DNA of 33,819 nucleotides from Patescibacteria group bacterium (lineage in GTDB: Bacteria; Patescibacteriota; Minisyncoccia; Minisyncoccales; RBG-13-36-15). Positions 8,330 to 16,928 of this stretch are shown here, in pieces. Below the pieces are notes generated by a model. The model was not told the DNA's origin. It ran no database searches and was given only the letters and a program-made list of their open reading frames with translations. The stretch is from assembly GCA_022574775.1 (NCBI GenBank), contig JACZRI010000003.1, positions 489 through 34,307 on the forward strand, in the 5' to 3' direction. The first letter of the stretch is position 1. Every line of letters begins with the position of its first letter. A program made the translations under genes and the position numbers.

Positions 8330-8359
8330 CTAAAAATCCCGCTCTAGCGGGATTTTTAG
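8330..8359 (+). terminator. Strong intrinsic terminator after the surface protein gene
   Basis: CTAAAAATCCCGC TCTA GCGGGATTTTTAG. Confidence 0.9.
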
Positions 8360-8432
8360 TTTACGTTGTATTTTATAAAAATATATAGTACAGTAAAAAT
8401 ATTAAATATCAAATACCAAAAATCAAAAAGAA

Positions 8433-9209
8433 ATGAATAAAAATATTTTAATAAAAATTATTATTGCTGCAGTTGTAATTTTAATCTTGGGAGGAGTATT
8501 TTATTATTGGATTTTGTTCCCAAACCAAAAAGACAGCCACAAGTGTCTTTTTAATCAAGGATATTCTTGGTGCGATTTTAAAAATAAATGTGTTAAAGAG
8601 GGAGAAGAAGATTGTAGTTTAACGCAGGATTGGATTTTGAGTGAAGCAAAAAAAATAATAGGTTTGGATTTGAATGTAATACCCAAAGAAACAGTTAAAT
8701 GGAATACAAGAGAGGAAGAAGTAGCTTTTTCGGCAAAAGGCATTTATTATCTTGATGTTTTAAGAGCCGAGAAAATTTTAAAAGGGTTTGAGGATTGGGA
8801 TAAGTTTTTAAATGAAACAGGCTTTGAAATAGATTTATATAATCCAGCGGTAACTGACGGAAAAGAAATGATACTGAATTATACCAAAGGAAAAATCGCT
8901 TGTGTCTTGAGTAAGGTTGATAATCCCAATGATACCTCTTCTTTAAGTTTGTTCTGCGGCAATCCGGATGATAGATTATATAATTTCAAATCAGATTTTG
9001 GAAAGGGGTGCAATGTTGATACAGATTGCGGTTTAATTCCTGATGGCTGCCGAAAAATAATCGTTTGTCGAAGTAAAAATTATGAATTTTATCAAGATTG
9101 CGCAAACCCAACGGTAAAGGTAAGCGAACTCGACGTAGATATTAACAGCTGTGAATGTTTTGATAATCAATGCGTTCCTAAAAACGAGAAATTTCGCTCG
9201 AAAAACTGA
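8433..9209 (+). CDS. Membrane-anchored exported cysteine-rich protein (eight-cysteine-cluster-like)
   Basis: N-terminal TM; HKCLFNQGYSWCDFKNKCVKEGEEDC and C-terminal GCNVDTDCGLIPDGCRKIIVC...DCANP...CECFDNQC. Confidence 0.5.
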   Translation: MNKNILIKIIIAAVVILILGGVFYYWILFPNQKDSHKCLFNQGYSWCDFKNKCVKEGEEDCSLTQDWILSEAKKIIGLDLNVIPKETVKWNTREEEVAFSAKGIYYLDVLRAEKILKGFEDWDKFLNETGFEIDLYNPAVTDGKEMILNYTKGKIACVLSKVDNPNDTSSLSLFCGNPDDRLYNFKSDFGKGCNVDTDCGLIPDGCRKIIVCRSKNYEFYQDCANPTVKVSELDVDINSCECFDNQCVPKNEKFRSKN

Positions 9210-9220
9210 TAAATAATTTA

Positions 9221-10942
9221 ATGAGCCAAAACATAAAAACAAAACTTTATTTTACTGCCATCGGCATGCTTGTAGTGGGGGGCTGTTTTTTTTCTTCGCC
9301 AGTCTACTCTGCAACCTTAGGAGAAAGTAAAAGTTTTTATATAGATTCTTCATATGATATTTCTGGCAGGGAAAAAACCACAGCTGTTTTACAGAGAATT
9401 AGCAATAGATTGTATTTTTATATTGATAACGCCTTTTGGGCTGGACTTTCTTTTGAAGAAAAAAATAAACTTAACAACTCCTTCATTATTTTGGCTGATG
9501 AGTTTGAAAGGAAAATTTATCCTACTCTAACCTCTACTTTTGGTTTTGAGTGGAAGCCAGGAATTGATAACGATGAACGTATTACTGTTTTGATTCATCC
9601 AATGAAAAAAAACCGGGGAGGATATTTTCGGACGGCAGATGAATATTCAAAACTTGTACTTCCTACCTCTAATGAAAGAGAAATGGTTTATTTAAACCAA
9701 GATTCTATTACGAGTCCTCGCGCCAAAAGCTTCCTTGCGCACGAGTTTATGCATTTAATTACTTTTAATCAAAAAGAAAGAATTTTAGGCATAGAAGAGG
9801 ATGTTTGGTTAAATGAAACAAGGGCTGAATACATCACCACGCTTTTAGGATATGATTCTGATTATCAAGGAAGCAATTTAGAACTAAGAGTTCAGAATTT
9901 TTTAGAAAATCCTTCAAATTCTCTTATTGATTGGGATAATTCTTCTGCAGATTACGCTGTGGCGAATCTCTTTGCCCAATATCTTGTTGATCATTATGGA
10001 GTGAAAGTTCTGACAGATTCTTTACGTTCATCAAAAAAAGGGATTGACAGCATAGACGAGGCCCTTTCAGGAAATGGCTTTCAAGAAAATTTCTCTCAAG
10101 TTTTTACCGATTGGACCATTGCCGTTTTAGTGAATGATTGTGCATTAGGGCCAAAATACTGCTACAAAAATTCAAATTTAAAAAATCTTAAGGTGGTTCC
10201 GGCAACCAATTTTTTACCCCTTAATTCGCAAAGTGTTTTATCTGTGAACTACATAACAAAGAATTGGGCAGGTAATTGGCAAAGAATAATTGGAGGCGGA
10301 GGACTCTTAACCCTTGATTTTAATGGAGGTCTTATTGGAAATATTAAAGTTCCCTATGTAGTTTGCAAAGTTTCAGGAAGCTGTTCTGTTGACTTTTTAG
10401 CTTTGGATGATAATCAAATTGGAAAAATTAAACTTCAGGATTTTAACACCAAATACGCTTCTTTAACCATTATTCCTTCAGCCCAGGAAAATTCTAATTC
10501 TAATTATTATTTTGTTTGGGAAGTAATAATGAATCCGCAGGCTCAAAATGAAACAGAATTAATTAATCAATTTTTAGCTCAAATTGAGTCCTTGAGAGCG
10601 GAAATTACAAAGGTGCAAGCCCAAATAGATGTCATATTAGGGAAATCCCGCACCAATAGTTTTTTGGGCGGGATTTGCCAAAGACTTGAAAATAATCTTT
10701 ATTTTGGATTAAATAATAATCCAGAGGTCCGCTGTCTTCAGGAATTTTTAAAAAATCAAGGACTAGGTATTTATCCTGAAGGGTTAGTTACTGGAAATTT
10801 TCTTTCTTTAACGAGAGCCGCTGTCATTCGCTTTCAGGAAAAATATGCAGTAGATATCTTAACTCCTTGGGAATTAATTGAAGGAACTGGTTTTGTAGGA
10901 AGAACGACACGAGTAAAGATTAATCAGCTGCTTGGACTATAA
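9221..10942 (+). CDS. Exported gluzincin-type zinc metallopeptidase with coiled-coil and C-terminal peptidoglycan-binding-like domain
   Basis: Signal peptide; LAHEFMHLITFNQ (HExxH), WLNETRAEY glutamate ligand candidate; EVRCLQEFLKNQGLGIYPEGLVTGNF...AVIRFQEKY. Confidence 0.75.
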   Translation: MSQNIKTKLYFTAIGMLVVGGCFFSSPVYSATLGESKSFYIDSSYDISGREKTTAVLQRISNRLYFYIDNAFWAGLSFEEKNKLNNSFIILADEFERKIYPTLTSTFGFEWKPGIDNDERITVLIHPMKKNRGGYFRTADEYSKLVLPTSNEREMVYLNQDSITSPRAKSFLAHEFMHLITFNQKERILGIEEDVWLNETRAEYITTLLGYDSDYQGSNLELRVQNFLENPSNSLIDWDNSSADYAVANLFAQYLVDHYGVKVLTDSLRSSKKGIDSIDEALSGNGFQENFSQVFTDWTIAVLVNDCALGPKYCYKNSNLKNLKVVPATNFLPLNSQSVLSVNYITKNWAGNWQRIIGGGGLLTLDFNGGLIGNIKVPYVVCKVSGSCSVDFLALDDNQIGKIKLQDFNTKYASLTIIPSAQENSNSNYYFVWEVIMNPQAQNETELINQFLAQIESLRAEITKVQAQIDVILGKSRTNSFLGGICQRLENNLYFGLNNNPEVRCLQEFLKNQGLGIYPEGLVTGNFLSLTRAAVIRFQEKYAVDILTPWELIEGTGFVGRTTRVKINQLLGL

Positions 10943-10945
10943 TTT

Positions 10946-10977
10946 AAAAAGCAAAAACCAATTGGTTTTTGCTTTTT
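10946..10977. terminator. Bidirectional terminator between convergent genes
   Basis: Perfect palindrome AAAAAGCAAAAACCAATTGGTTTTTGCTTTTT. Confidence 0.9.
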
Positions 10978-10999
10978 GTAATTTGAGTTTTTTTTCGAT

Positions 11000-13450
11000 T
11001 TATTCGGATAATATCTTCAAAAACTCCTCTACATCATTTCTTGCGGTTTCTTGGAGTTCTTTGGGGAGAAAGGGAATAACTTCTTTTATTTTTAGAACTT
11101 CTTCTCTCGCTTTTTTAATATCTCCTAATTCTTTATAAGTTGCAGCCAGTGACGCGTGCAATTGGGCCTTTTCCAGTGGGTCCAATGTTAGCGGTATTAA
11201 TGTGGGATAAACCTCAGCTAAACCATTATAATCATCATTTCTTATATACATATTTATCACTTCCCGAAGAGATTCTGGCAGTTCAACTCCGTAATTTTTT
11301 TCTTTGGCAATTTCTGAAAAACTTTTAAAACCTTCATAATCTTTTTGATACCCTTTATTTAATGCCATATACCAGTAACAGCGGGCATAAGAAGGATTAA
11401 GATCCATGCATTTTTGAAGGTTTTCTTCTGCTTTTTTATATTGGGCGCTTATTGTTTGTACGTCTGCCCAATCTTTTAATATCAATTGGCGTTTCGGGCT
11501 TAACAAAAGAGCATTTTCAAAATAGTAATCTACTTCATTTTTCAATCTTTCTGTTTCTTCATTTAATATAAAAACGTTTTCAGTTTGGCTATTTTTTTCC
11601 TTAATTAAAATACCGGTATATTCTCCTATTAAAATCCAATTAGTGACATACTGGGGGTTTTTTTCTATATTCTTTTTGAGTATTTTAATATTTTGTTTAA
11701 TAAGATCTTCCGGTTGTTTGCTTTTTATCTTGTCGTTGCATCTGAAAATTACGAATGTGCTTTTTTGTCCCAGATAGTTGTTTATAATACTGTTTGGCAC
11801 TGAAGGAGAGATATTATCTATAATGTTCAACCCTTTTTCACAGCTTTCTTCTGTTCTTATATCTGCGTAGAGCAAGGCTAAGTTCATTTCTCTATTAATA
11901 GAGAGCGGTATTATGTTGTAAACCCATATAAAATAACCAACAATTAAAAAAGTGATAATTATTAAAGGGTGTCTTAATCTGTAAAGCTTATGAGATATTC
12001 TTTCTAATTTTTCGTCTTCAAGATCTGCTCTGTTTTTTAAATTAGAGTTACTTATCAGATAAAGCGAATAGCCTATTAAGAAAAAAACAACCAAGTAAGT
12101 GCTGACGCTGTCAAACCCCGATGCAAGGGTTGTTAAATAGCCCAAAAAAGTTGCTTGAAGACCATGCGCCATTATAACATCTGAAGAGAGTAAATTAGAG
12201 ATATTTGTAGATTCGGATTTAATTCGTGTATTCGGATAATATTTCACTCTCTGTAATTGCCAGATTAAAGTGCCAAAAAGAGAAAGGTATATCAGTAAAG
12301 CTGGAATTCCACCGGTAATTGGTACGTCAAACATAAAACTATGCGCTCTGTCAAACCATTCTGTCGGTGTATCTCCCGGCGCAATATTTCCTATTTTAGG
12401 CAGAGAAGGATCATAGTATTTATCAAAAGCAACAACAAAGTTTTCTTGCCCCCAGCCTAAAATTGGTTTTTCTTTAAGGGCATCCAAAGAAACCTTCCAG
12501 ACAGACACCCTGGATTCTGCAATTTGTAATCCCTCAAATAGACCCAGCGTTCTATCAACCGTACTGCTTAAAAGGAGCGGCATTTTACCATAGACATAAA
12601 GATGGGAGTCCAGGTAAATTTTTGAGAAATACATCCCGGAAAACAACACTATAAGGAAAATCGCAGCGTAAATTTTTATTTTTTTAACTTTTAAGTTTAA
12701 ATTAGGATAAGCAAATAAAAACCATAAAAAACCGATAGCTAATCCTAAATAGGCGCCTCTTGTTTGAACTAAAAAGATATTAACAAAAAGGAATAAAAAT
12801 AACGAAAAAAAATAAAAAATCTTTTTTGTCCGATTTTTTTCATTTAAACCAAGAGCTAAAGCAAGGAAAGTTACCAAAACGAGATATAGCGCCAAGAGAA
12901 TCGGATTTCCCATCGTAGATACCGGCCTAACTACAAAAGGGATAAAATATTTCCCGAAAATACCGAATTGCTGTATGAGGGCAATAGCAGAAACAACAAC
13001 GCTAATTAATATTAAAAAATCCAGAATTTTCTGCCAGCTATTTTTTTTAATAATCAGAAAAGCCAGAATAGCCAAAAATATATAGAAAGAAAAATTAATA
13101 AATCCCCCATTTCTTAAAGGGTCCCCCCAGAGACTAAAATGTTGATTAATAGAGAAAATTGTTGCTAATAAATAAATTATAAATAAAGCAAGAAGAAGAC
13201 AAAAGGGAGCATACACAGACTTTATTTTTAATTTTATGTATGATAGTTTAATCTCTTTTGAAAATACTTGCCACAAGAAAAAAAATGCCATAACAGAAAG
13301 AATCACCCTAAAAGATATAGCTTTCCCCCAATCGTGCGGCAGAGTCCAGAAAAAGAAAACATTTATCATCTGCAACACAATTAAAAAAAATCCGGCCAGA
13401 TAAATCCAATAAAAATTAGATCGAGACAATTTTTCTCCCTTATTTTTCAT
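11000..13450 (-). CDS. Wzy_C / O-antigen ligase-like polytopic membrane protein with C-terminal TPR-like domain (possible polymerase, ligase or O-oligosaccharyltransferase)
   Basis: Many TM helices; QTRGAYLGLAIGF, ILGWGQENFVVAFDKYYDP, EWFDRAHSFMFDVPITGGIPALLIYL; C-terminal helical repeats. Start at MKNKGEKL (13450) preferred over 13486. Confidence 0.8.
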   Translation of the reverse strand: MKNKGEKLSRSNFYWIYLAGFFLIVLQMINVFFFWTLPHDWGKAISFRVILSVMAFFFLWQVFSKEIKLSYIKLKIKSVYAPFCLLLALFIIYLLATIFSINQHFSLWGDPLRNGGFINFSFYIFLAILAFLIIKKNSWQKILDFLILISVVVSAIALIQQFGIFGKYFIPFVVRPVSTMGNPILLALYLVLVTFLALALGLNEKNRTKKIFYFFSLFLFLFVNIFLVQTRGAYLGLAIGFLWFLFAYPNLNLKVKKIKIYAAIFLIVLFSGMYFSKIYLDSHLYVYGKMPLLLSSTVDRTLGLFEGLQIAESRVSVWKVSLDALKEKPILGWGQENFVVAFDKYYDPSLPKIGNIAPGDTPTEWFDRAHSFMFDVPITGGIPALLIYLSLFGTLIWQLQRVKYYPNTRIKSESTNISNLLSSDVIMAHGLQATFLGYLTTLASGFDSVSTYLVVFFLIGYSLYLISNSNLKNRADLEDEKLERISHKLYRLRHPLIIITFLIVGYFIWVYNIIPLSINREMNLALLYADIRTEESCEKGLNIIDNISPSVPNSIINNYLGQKSTFVIFRCNDKIKSKQPEDLIKQNIKILKKNIEKNPQYVTNWILIGEYTGILIKEKNSQTENVFILNEETERLKNEVDYYFENALLLSPKRQLILKDWADVQTISAQYKKAEENLQKCMDLNPSYARCYWYMALNKGYQKDYEGFKSFSEIAKEKNYGVELPESLREVINMYIRNDDYNGLAEVYPTLIPLTLDPLEKAQLHASLAATYKELGDIKKAREEVLKIKEVIPFLPKELQETARNDVEEFLKILSE

Positions 13451-13661
13451 ATATTCTAATAATATAGAAATAAAGCAAAAAATCAACTTTTTTTTGTTTT
13501 TAAATTGCCTGTTGATAACTTGGCTTGCAAAGGAGAATAGATAGTTTAAAATAAATTAAGAGCATAGAATAGCTCAATACTATATCATAGAGAAAAGTCG
13601 AGTTCTCTATTTTGGATATTAAAAATTAAAAGGCTATAAGTTGCAAATACATCAACTAAAT

Positions 13662-15092
13662 ATGAAAAAAATAATTTTTACTTTAATTATTCTGGTAGCA
13701 ATCTTTAGCTTAGTTCCAGTTTTTCCAGCTAAGGCTGTTGCTCCAGCAGGTACCCTCACGGGCTCTATTATTACGGCAGATATCGGAGAATTAATAGCCA
13801 TAACCGCAATTACTGTCACCGATGCCGGCGCTGAAATCTTAGACGCAACCGATCTTTGCATCAGGATTCCTGCTGCTGTTAACGCTAATTGGGATACAGA
13901 TGACACTACTGCGGCTGCTTATGGCGGGACCGGTTCCGCTAAAGCTAGCACAGCAGTTACATATCCTGTTAATGCAAAGATGCTGAAAATTGATATAACT
14001 GCCGATTTTACAGCTGGACAGACTCTTGTCATCACTGGCTTGAGTTATGTTGGCCACACTGCCGCCTCTGGAGCAGTCGCGCTTGATTGGTCAGTTGATA
14101 ACACTAATTGCACCGGCACTTTTTTAGCCGGCAATGCTAACACACAAATAACCGTTGCTGACGCTGCAGTAGATACGCTTACTGCTGTAACCACAGCTTT
14201 AAGTAATAGTATAGGAGGCGTATCCGCCAATCATACAGTTGCGTTTACTGTTCCCGCTACCGGTGTTATTACAGATGATGGAAATATAAAAGTCACTTTT
14301 CCAGCCGGCTTTGGTGTTGCAGGAGCAACAGCAGGCGCTTTGACAGGAATTGACGGAACAGTGGCTTTGACTGTAGCTGCACAAGTAGTTACTTTAGCCA
14401 GACAGGATGACGGTACTAATTCTTTAGCCGGAGCAAAATCAGTGGTTATAAACAATGTTATCAACCCAATTGCTGCCGGGACTTCTACCTTAACAGTAAG
14501 AACCGATACCACAGGAGATGAATTATTGGCTACAGCTGTTTCTGGTTCTTTCTTTATACACGGATCAGGTTCTGGCTCAGCCGGTGGTGATGTTGTTAGT
14601 GATTCTAGTTCCCCTATTTCTACAATTACAGTGCCACTGACAGGGATTAATATTACAGCGGGAAACCCTTATACCATAAAAGGTACAGCATTAGATTCTG
14701 GAGGCAGTTTAGTTGCAAAAGTAGAATTGAGTTTTGACGGGGGGGAAAGCTGGGAAGAAGCTAAACTAGAAGGTCCTATTGCCAATGTTTTTTCTTGGGA
14801 ATATATTTGGCAGAATCCAACAGAGGGAAACTATACAATCAAAAGCCGGGCAACCGATGATGTCGGAAATATTGAAATAGTAGGAGGGGAAGTGAAAATA
14901 ACAGTAGTTACCTTAACCTCGGAAGTTCCAACCCCGGAAGCTCCAATATTAGAAAAACCAATTATTGAGATGACTACTCAAGAGCTTGAAACTAAAATTG
15001 TTGAAATTCAACAGAAAATAATTGATCTTCTAGCGCAGCTTATTCAGCTTCTCCAGCAGGAAATCTTAGGACTTTCAGGTATATCTAGTTAA
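13662..15092 (+). CDS. Exported Ala/Thr/Gly-rich surface protein with C-terminal coiled coil
   Basis: Signal peptide MKKIIFTLIILVAIFSLVPVFPAKA; repetitive beta-rich regions; Ig-like VVAKVELSFDGGESWEEA...; C-terminal TTQELETKIVEIQQKIIDLLAQLIQLLQQEI. Start 13662 preferred over 13641. Confidence 0.6.
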   Translation: MKKIIFTLIILVAIFSLVPVFPAKAVAPAGTLTGSIITADIGELIAITAITVTDAGAEILDATDLCIRIPAAVNANWDTDDTTAAAYGGTGSAKASTAVTYPVNAKMLKIDITADFTAGQTLVITGLSYVGHTAASGAVALDWSVDNTNCTGTFLAGNANTQITVADAAVDTLTAVTTALSNSIGGVSANHTVAFTVPATGVITDDGNIKVTFPAGFGVAGATAGALTGIDGTVALTVAAQVVTLARQDDGTNSLAGAKSVVINNVINPIAAGTSTLTVRTDTTGDELLATAVSGSFFIHGSGSGSAGGDVVSDSSSPISTITVPLTGINITAGNPYTIKGTALDSGGSLVAKVELSFDGGESWEEAKLEGPIANVFSWEYIWQNPTEGNYTIKSRATDDVGNIEIVGGEVKITVVTLTSEVPTPEAPILEKPIIEMTTQELETKIVEIQQKIIDLLAQLIQLLQQEILGLSGISS

Positions 15093-15134
15093 TGATATAG
15101 GGCACTCTGCTGAAGACAGGTAGAATTTATCCTT

Positions 15135-15166
15135 AAAATCCGACCCATCATTAGGGTCGGATTTTT
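15135..15166 (+). terminator. Strong intrinsic terminator
   Basis: AAAATCCGACCC atcatta GGGTCGGATTTTT. Confidence 0.9.
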
Positions 15167-15212
15167 AAAATCCAAACATAAATCACTGAAAAATGACACT
15201 TGTTGACCCCAC

Positions 15213-15246
15213 TTGACACCTTTTCCTGGATTGTTATCATAATATT
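15213..15246 (+). promoter_or_regulatory. Sigma-70-like promoter placed to give a leaderless transcript at the head of the glycan locus
   Basis: TTGACA (15213-15218), 16-bp spacer with extended TG, TATCAT (15235-15240), 6 nt, ATG at 15247. Confidence 0.75.
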
Positions 15247-15492
15247 ATGAAAACAATAAAACCAAACGAGGTTTATACTACCAAAGAAGTTCAGGACTAT
15301 TTAAAGATAAGCAAGAGCACAATTAAACGTTTATTAAAAAGAGGGATAATTAAAGCTAATAAGATTGGCGGTCAATATAGGGTTTTGGGACGGGAGATTT
15401 TAAGCTTGATTTCTCCCCGGGTTGAAAAAAAAGCTTCGGATGTCTACCAACGAATCAAACAAAAGACTAAAGAGACTATCGAAAAATGGTAG
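15247..15492 (+). CDS. Small excisionase/MerR-type helix-turn-helix DNA-binding protein
   Basis: YTTKEVQDYLKISKSTIKRLLKRGIIKANKIGGQYRVLGREIL. Confidence 0.8.
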   Translation: MKTIKPNEVYTTKEVQDYLKISKSTIKRLLKRGIIKANKIGGQYRVLGREILSLISPRVEKKASDVYQRIKQKTKETIEKW

Positions 15493-15521
15493 TTTTTTTA
15501 AGTCTATTTTTATAAATATCT

Positions 15522-16838
15522 ATGAATTTAGATGAACTAATTAAAAACAGAAAAGCAAAGGTGGCTATTGTTGGTCTAGGTTATGTTGGATTACCAACAG
15601 CTGTGGCTTTGGCAAAAGCAGGATATCGGGTTTTCGGAATTGATATTAAAAAAGAAAGAGTCAATATGACGAATAGAGGTAAATCTTATATCTCTGATGT
15701 TTCTTCTGAAGATCTAAAAAAATCAATAAAATCAAAAAAATTAAGAGCCTTTCATAACCACCTTCCTTTAAAAAATTCTGATATTATTTTGATTTGTGTT
15801 CCTACTCCTCTAGATAAAAATAAAATCCCTGATATTTCTTATATTCTGAATACAGCAAAAGAAATCGGAAAATATCTTCATAAAAACCAACTTATTATTT
15901 TAGAAAGCAGTACCTACCCGGGAACAACAAAAGAGATAATTTTACCAATTCTTCAGAAATCAGGTTTCAGGGTCGGGAAAGATTTCTTTTTAGCTTATTC
16001 TCCAGAAAGAATAGATCCTGGGAACAAAGATTATGCCTTGGAAGATATTGCGAGAGTAGTTGGCGGGATAACAAAAAAATGCACCCAATTAACTGCTCAA
16101 TTTTATCAAAGCTTTATTCGAGCTGAAGTTTTTTCTGTGAGTTCTTCGGATGTGGCTGAGATGACAAAAAACTTGGAAAATACTTTTAGATTAGTAAATA
16201 TTTCAATGATAAATGAATTGGCGCTCTTGTGCGGAAAAATGGGAATTGATATCTGGGAAGTAATTACGGCTGCCAAAACAAAACCTTATGGTTTTACGCC
16301 GTTTTATCCTTCCCCAAAAGTGTCTGGCCACTGTATTCCACTTGACCCATTTTACTTAAGTTATAAGGCAAAGGAATATAATTTTGGGGTAAGATTTATT
16401 GAGTTAGCTGGCGAAATTAACGAGCAAATGCCTCACTATGTTATGGCTAAGGTTATTTGGGTATTAAATCTAAAAGCAAAACCGGTTCGTGACTCAAAAG
16501 TATTAATCTGGGGAGTAAGTTATAAAAAAGATATCGAAGATACTCGTGGATCAGCAGCTTATGATATTATTGCGGATTTGATTAGAAAAGGAGCAAAAGT
16601 AGATTATTTCGATCCTTATATCCCAAAATTTAAAGTAAAACACAGAATTTTAAAAAAATCCGCTGTTTTAAAATCAATCAAATATTCTCCAAAAATTCTA
16701 AAAAATTACGATTTAGTTTTAATCTTAACTGACCATTCGGGATTTGATTACGATAAGCTTGCCAAAAAGTCAAAATTAATTGTTGATACCAGAAACGCAA
16801 TAAAATCAAGAAAATATAAAAATATTTATCGGCTTTAA
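15522..16838 (+). CDS. wbpA: UDP-N-acetyl-glucosamine/mannosamine 6-dehydrogenase, WbpA-like
   Basis: VAIVGLGYVGLPTAVALAKAGYRVFGIDI; SSTYPGTT; SGHCIPLDPFYL; WGVSYKKDIEDTRGS. Confidence 0.88.
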   Translation: MNLDELIKNRKAKVAIVGLGYVGLPTAVALAKAGYRVFGIDIKKERVNMTNRGKSYISDVSSEDLKKSIKSKKLRAFHNHLPLKNSDIILICVPTPLDKNKIPDISYILNTAKEIGKYLHKNQLIILESSTYPGTTKEIILPILQKSGFRVGKDFFLAYSPERIDPGNKDYALEDIARVVGGITKKCTQLTAQFYQSFIRAEVFSVSSSDVAEMTKNLENTFRLVNISMINELALLCGKMGIDIWEVITAAKTKPYGFTPFYPSPKVSGHCIPLDPFYLSYKAKEYNFGVRFIELAGEINEQMPHYVMAKVIWVLNLKAKPVRDSKVLIWGVSYKKDIEDTRGSAAYDIIADLIRKGAKVDYFDPYIPKFKVKHRILKKSAVLKSIKYSPKILKNYDLVLILTDHSGFDYDKLAKKSKLIVDTRNAIKSRKYKNIYRL

Positions 16839-16849
16839 ATTTTATGAAC

Positions 16850-16928
16850 CCCGTTAGAAATTGTGAAGTTAATGGGTCTGTAAAAATACAGCTCTATGGT
16901 TAATAAAACAACAAAAATTTCTAACGGG
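16850..16928. repeat. 13-bp perfect inverted repeat bounding 79 nt between wbpA and wbpB
   Basis: CCCGTTAGAAATT (16850-16862) / AATTTCTAACGGG (16916-16928); right arm ends directly before ATG at 16929. Confidence 0.8.

Noticed and set aside
10932-11328. Plus-strand ORFs of 68 and 62 aa
   Set aside because: Antisense to the C-terminal TPR region of the Wzy_C-like gene; first overlaps the terminator palindrome.
13652-14512. Series of minus-strand ORFs in the surface-protein gene
   Set aside because: Produced by the biased Ala/Thr/Gly composition of the plus-strand gene; no independent start signals or domains.
15247-15492. Phage/plasmid excisionase and thus a mobile element
   Set aside because: No integrase, att repeats or other mobile-element genes nearby; the fold is shared by many regulators.
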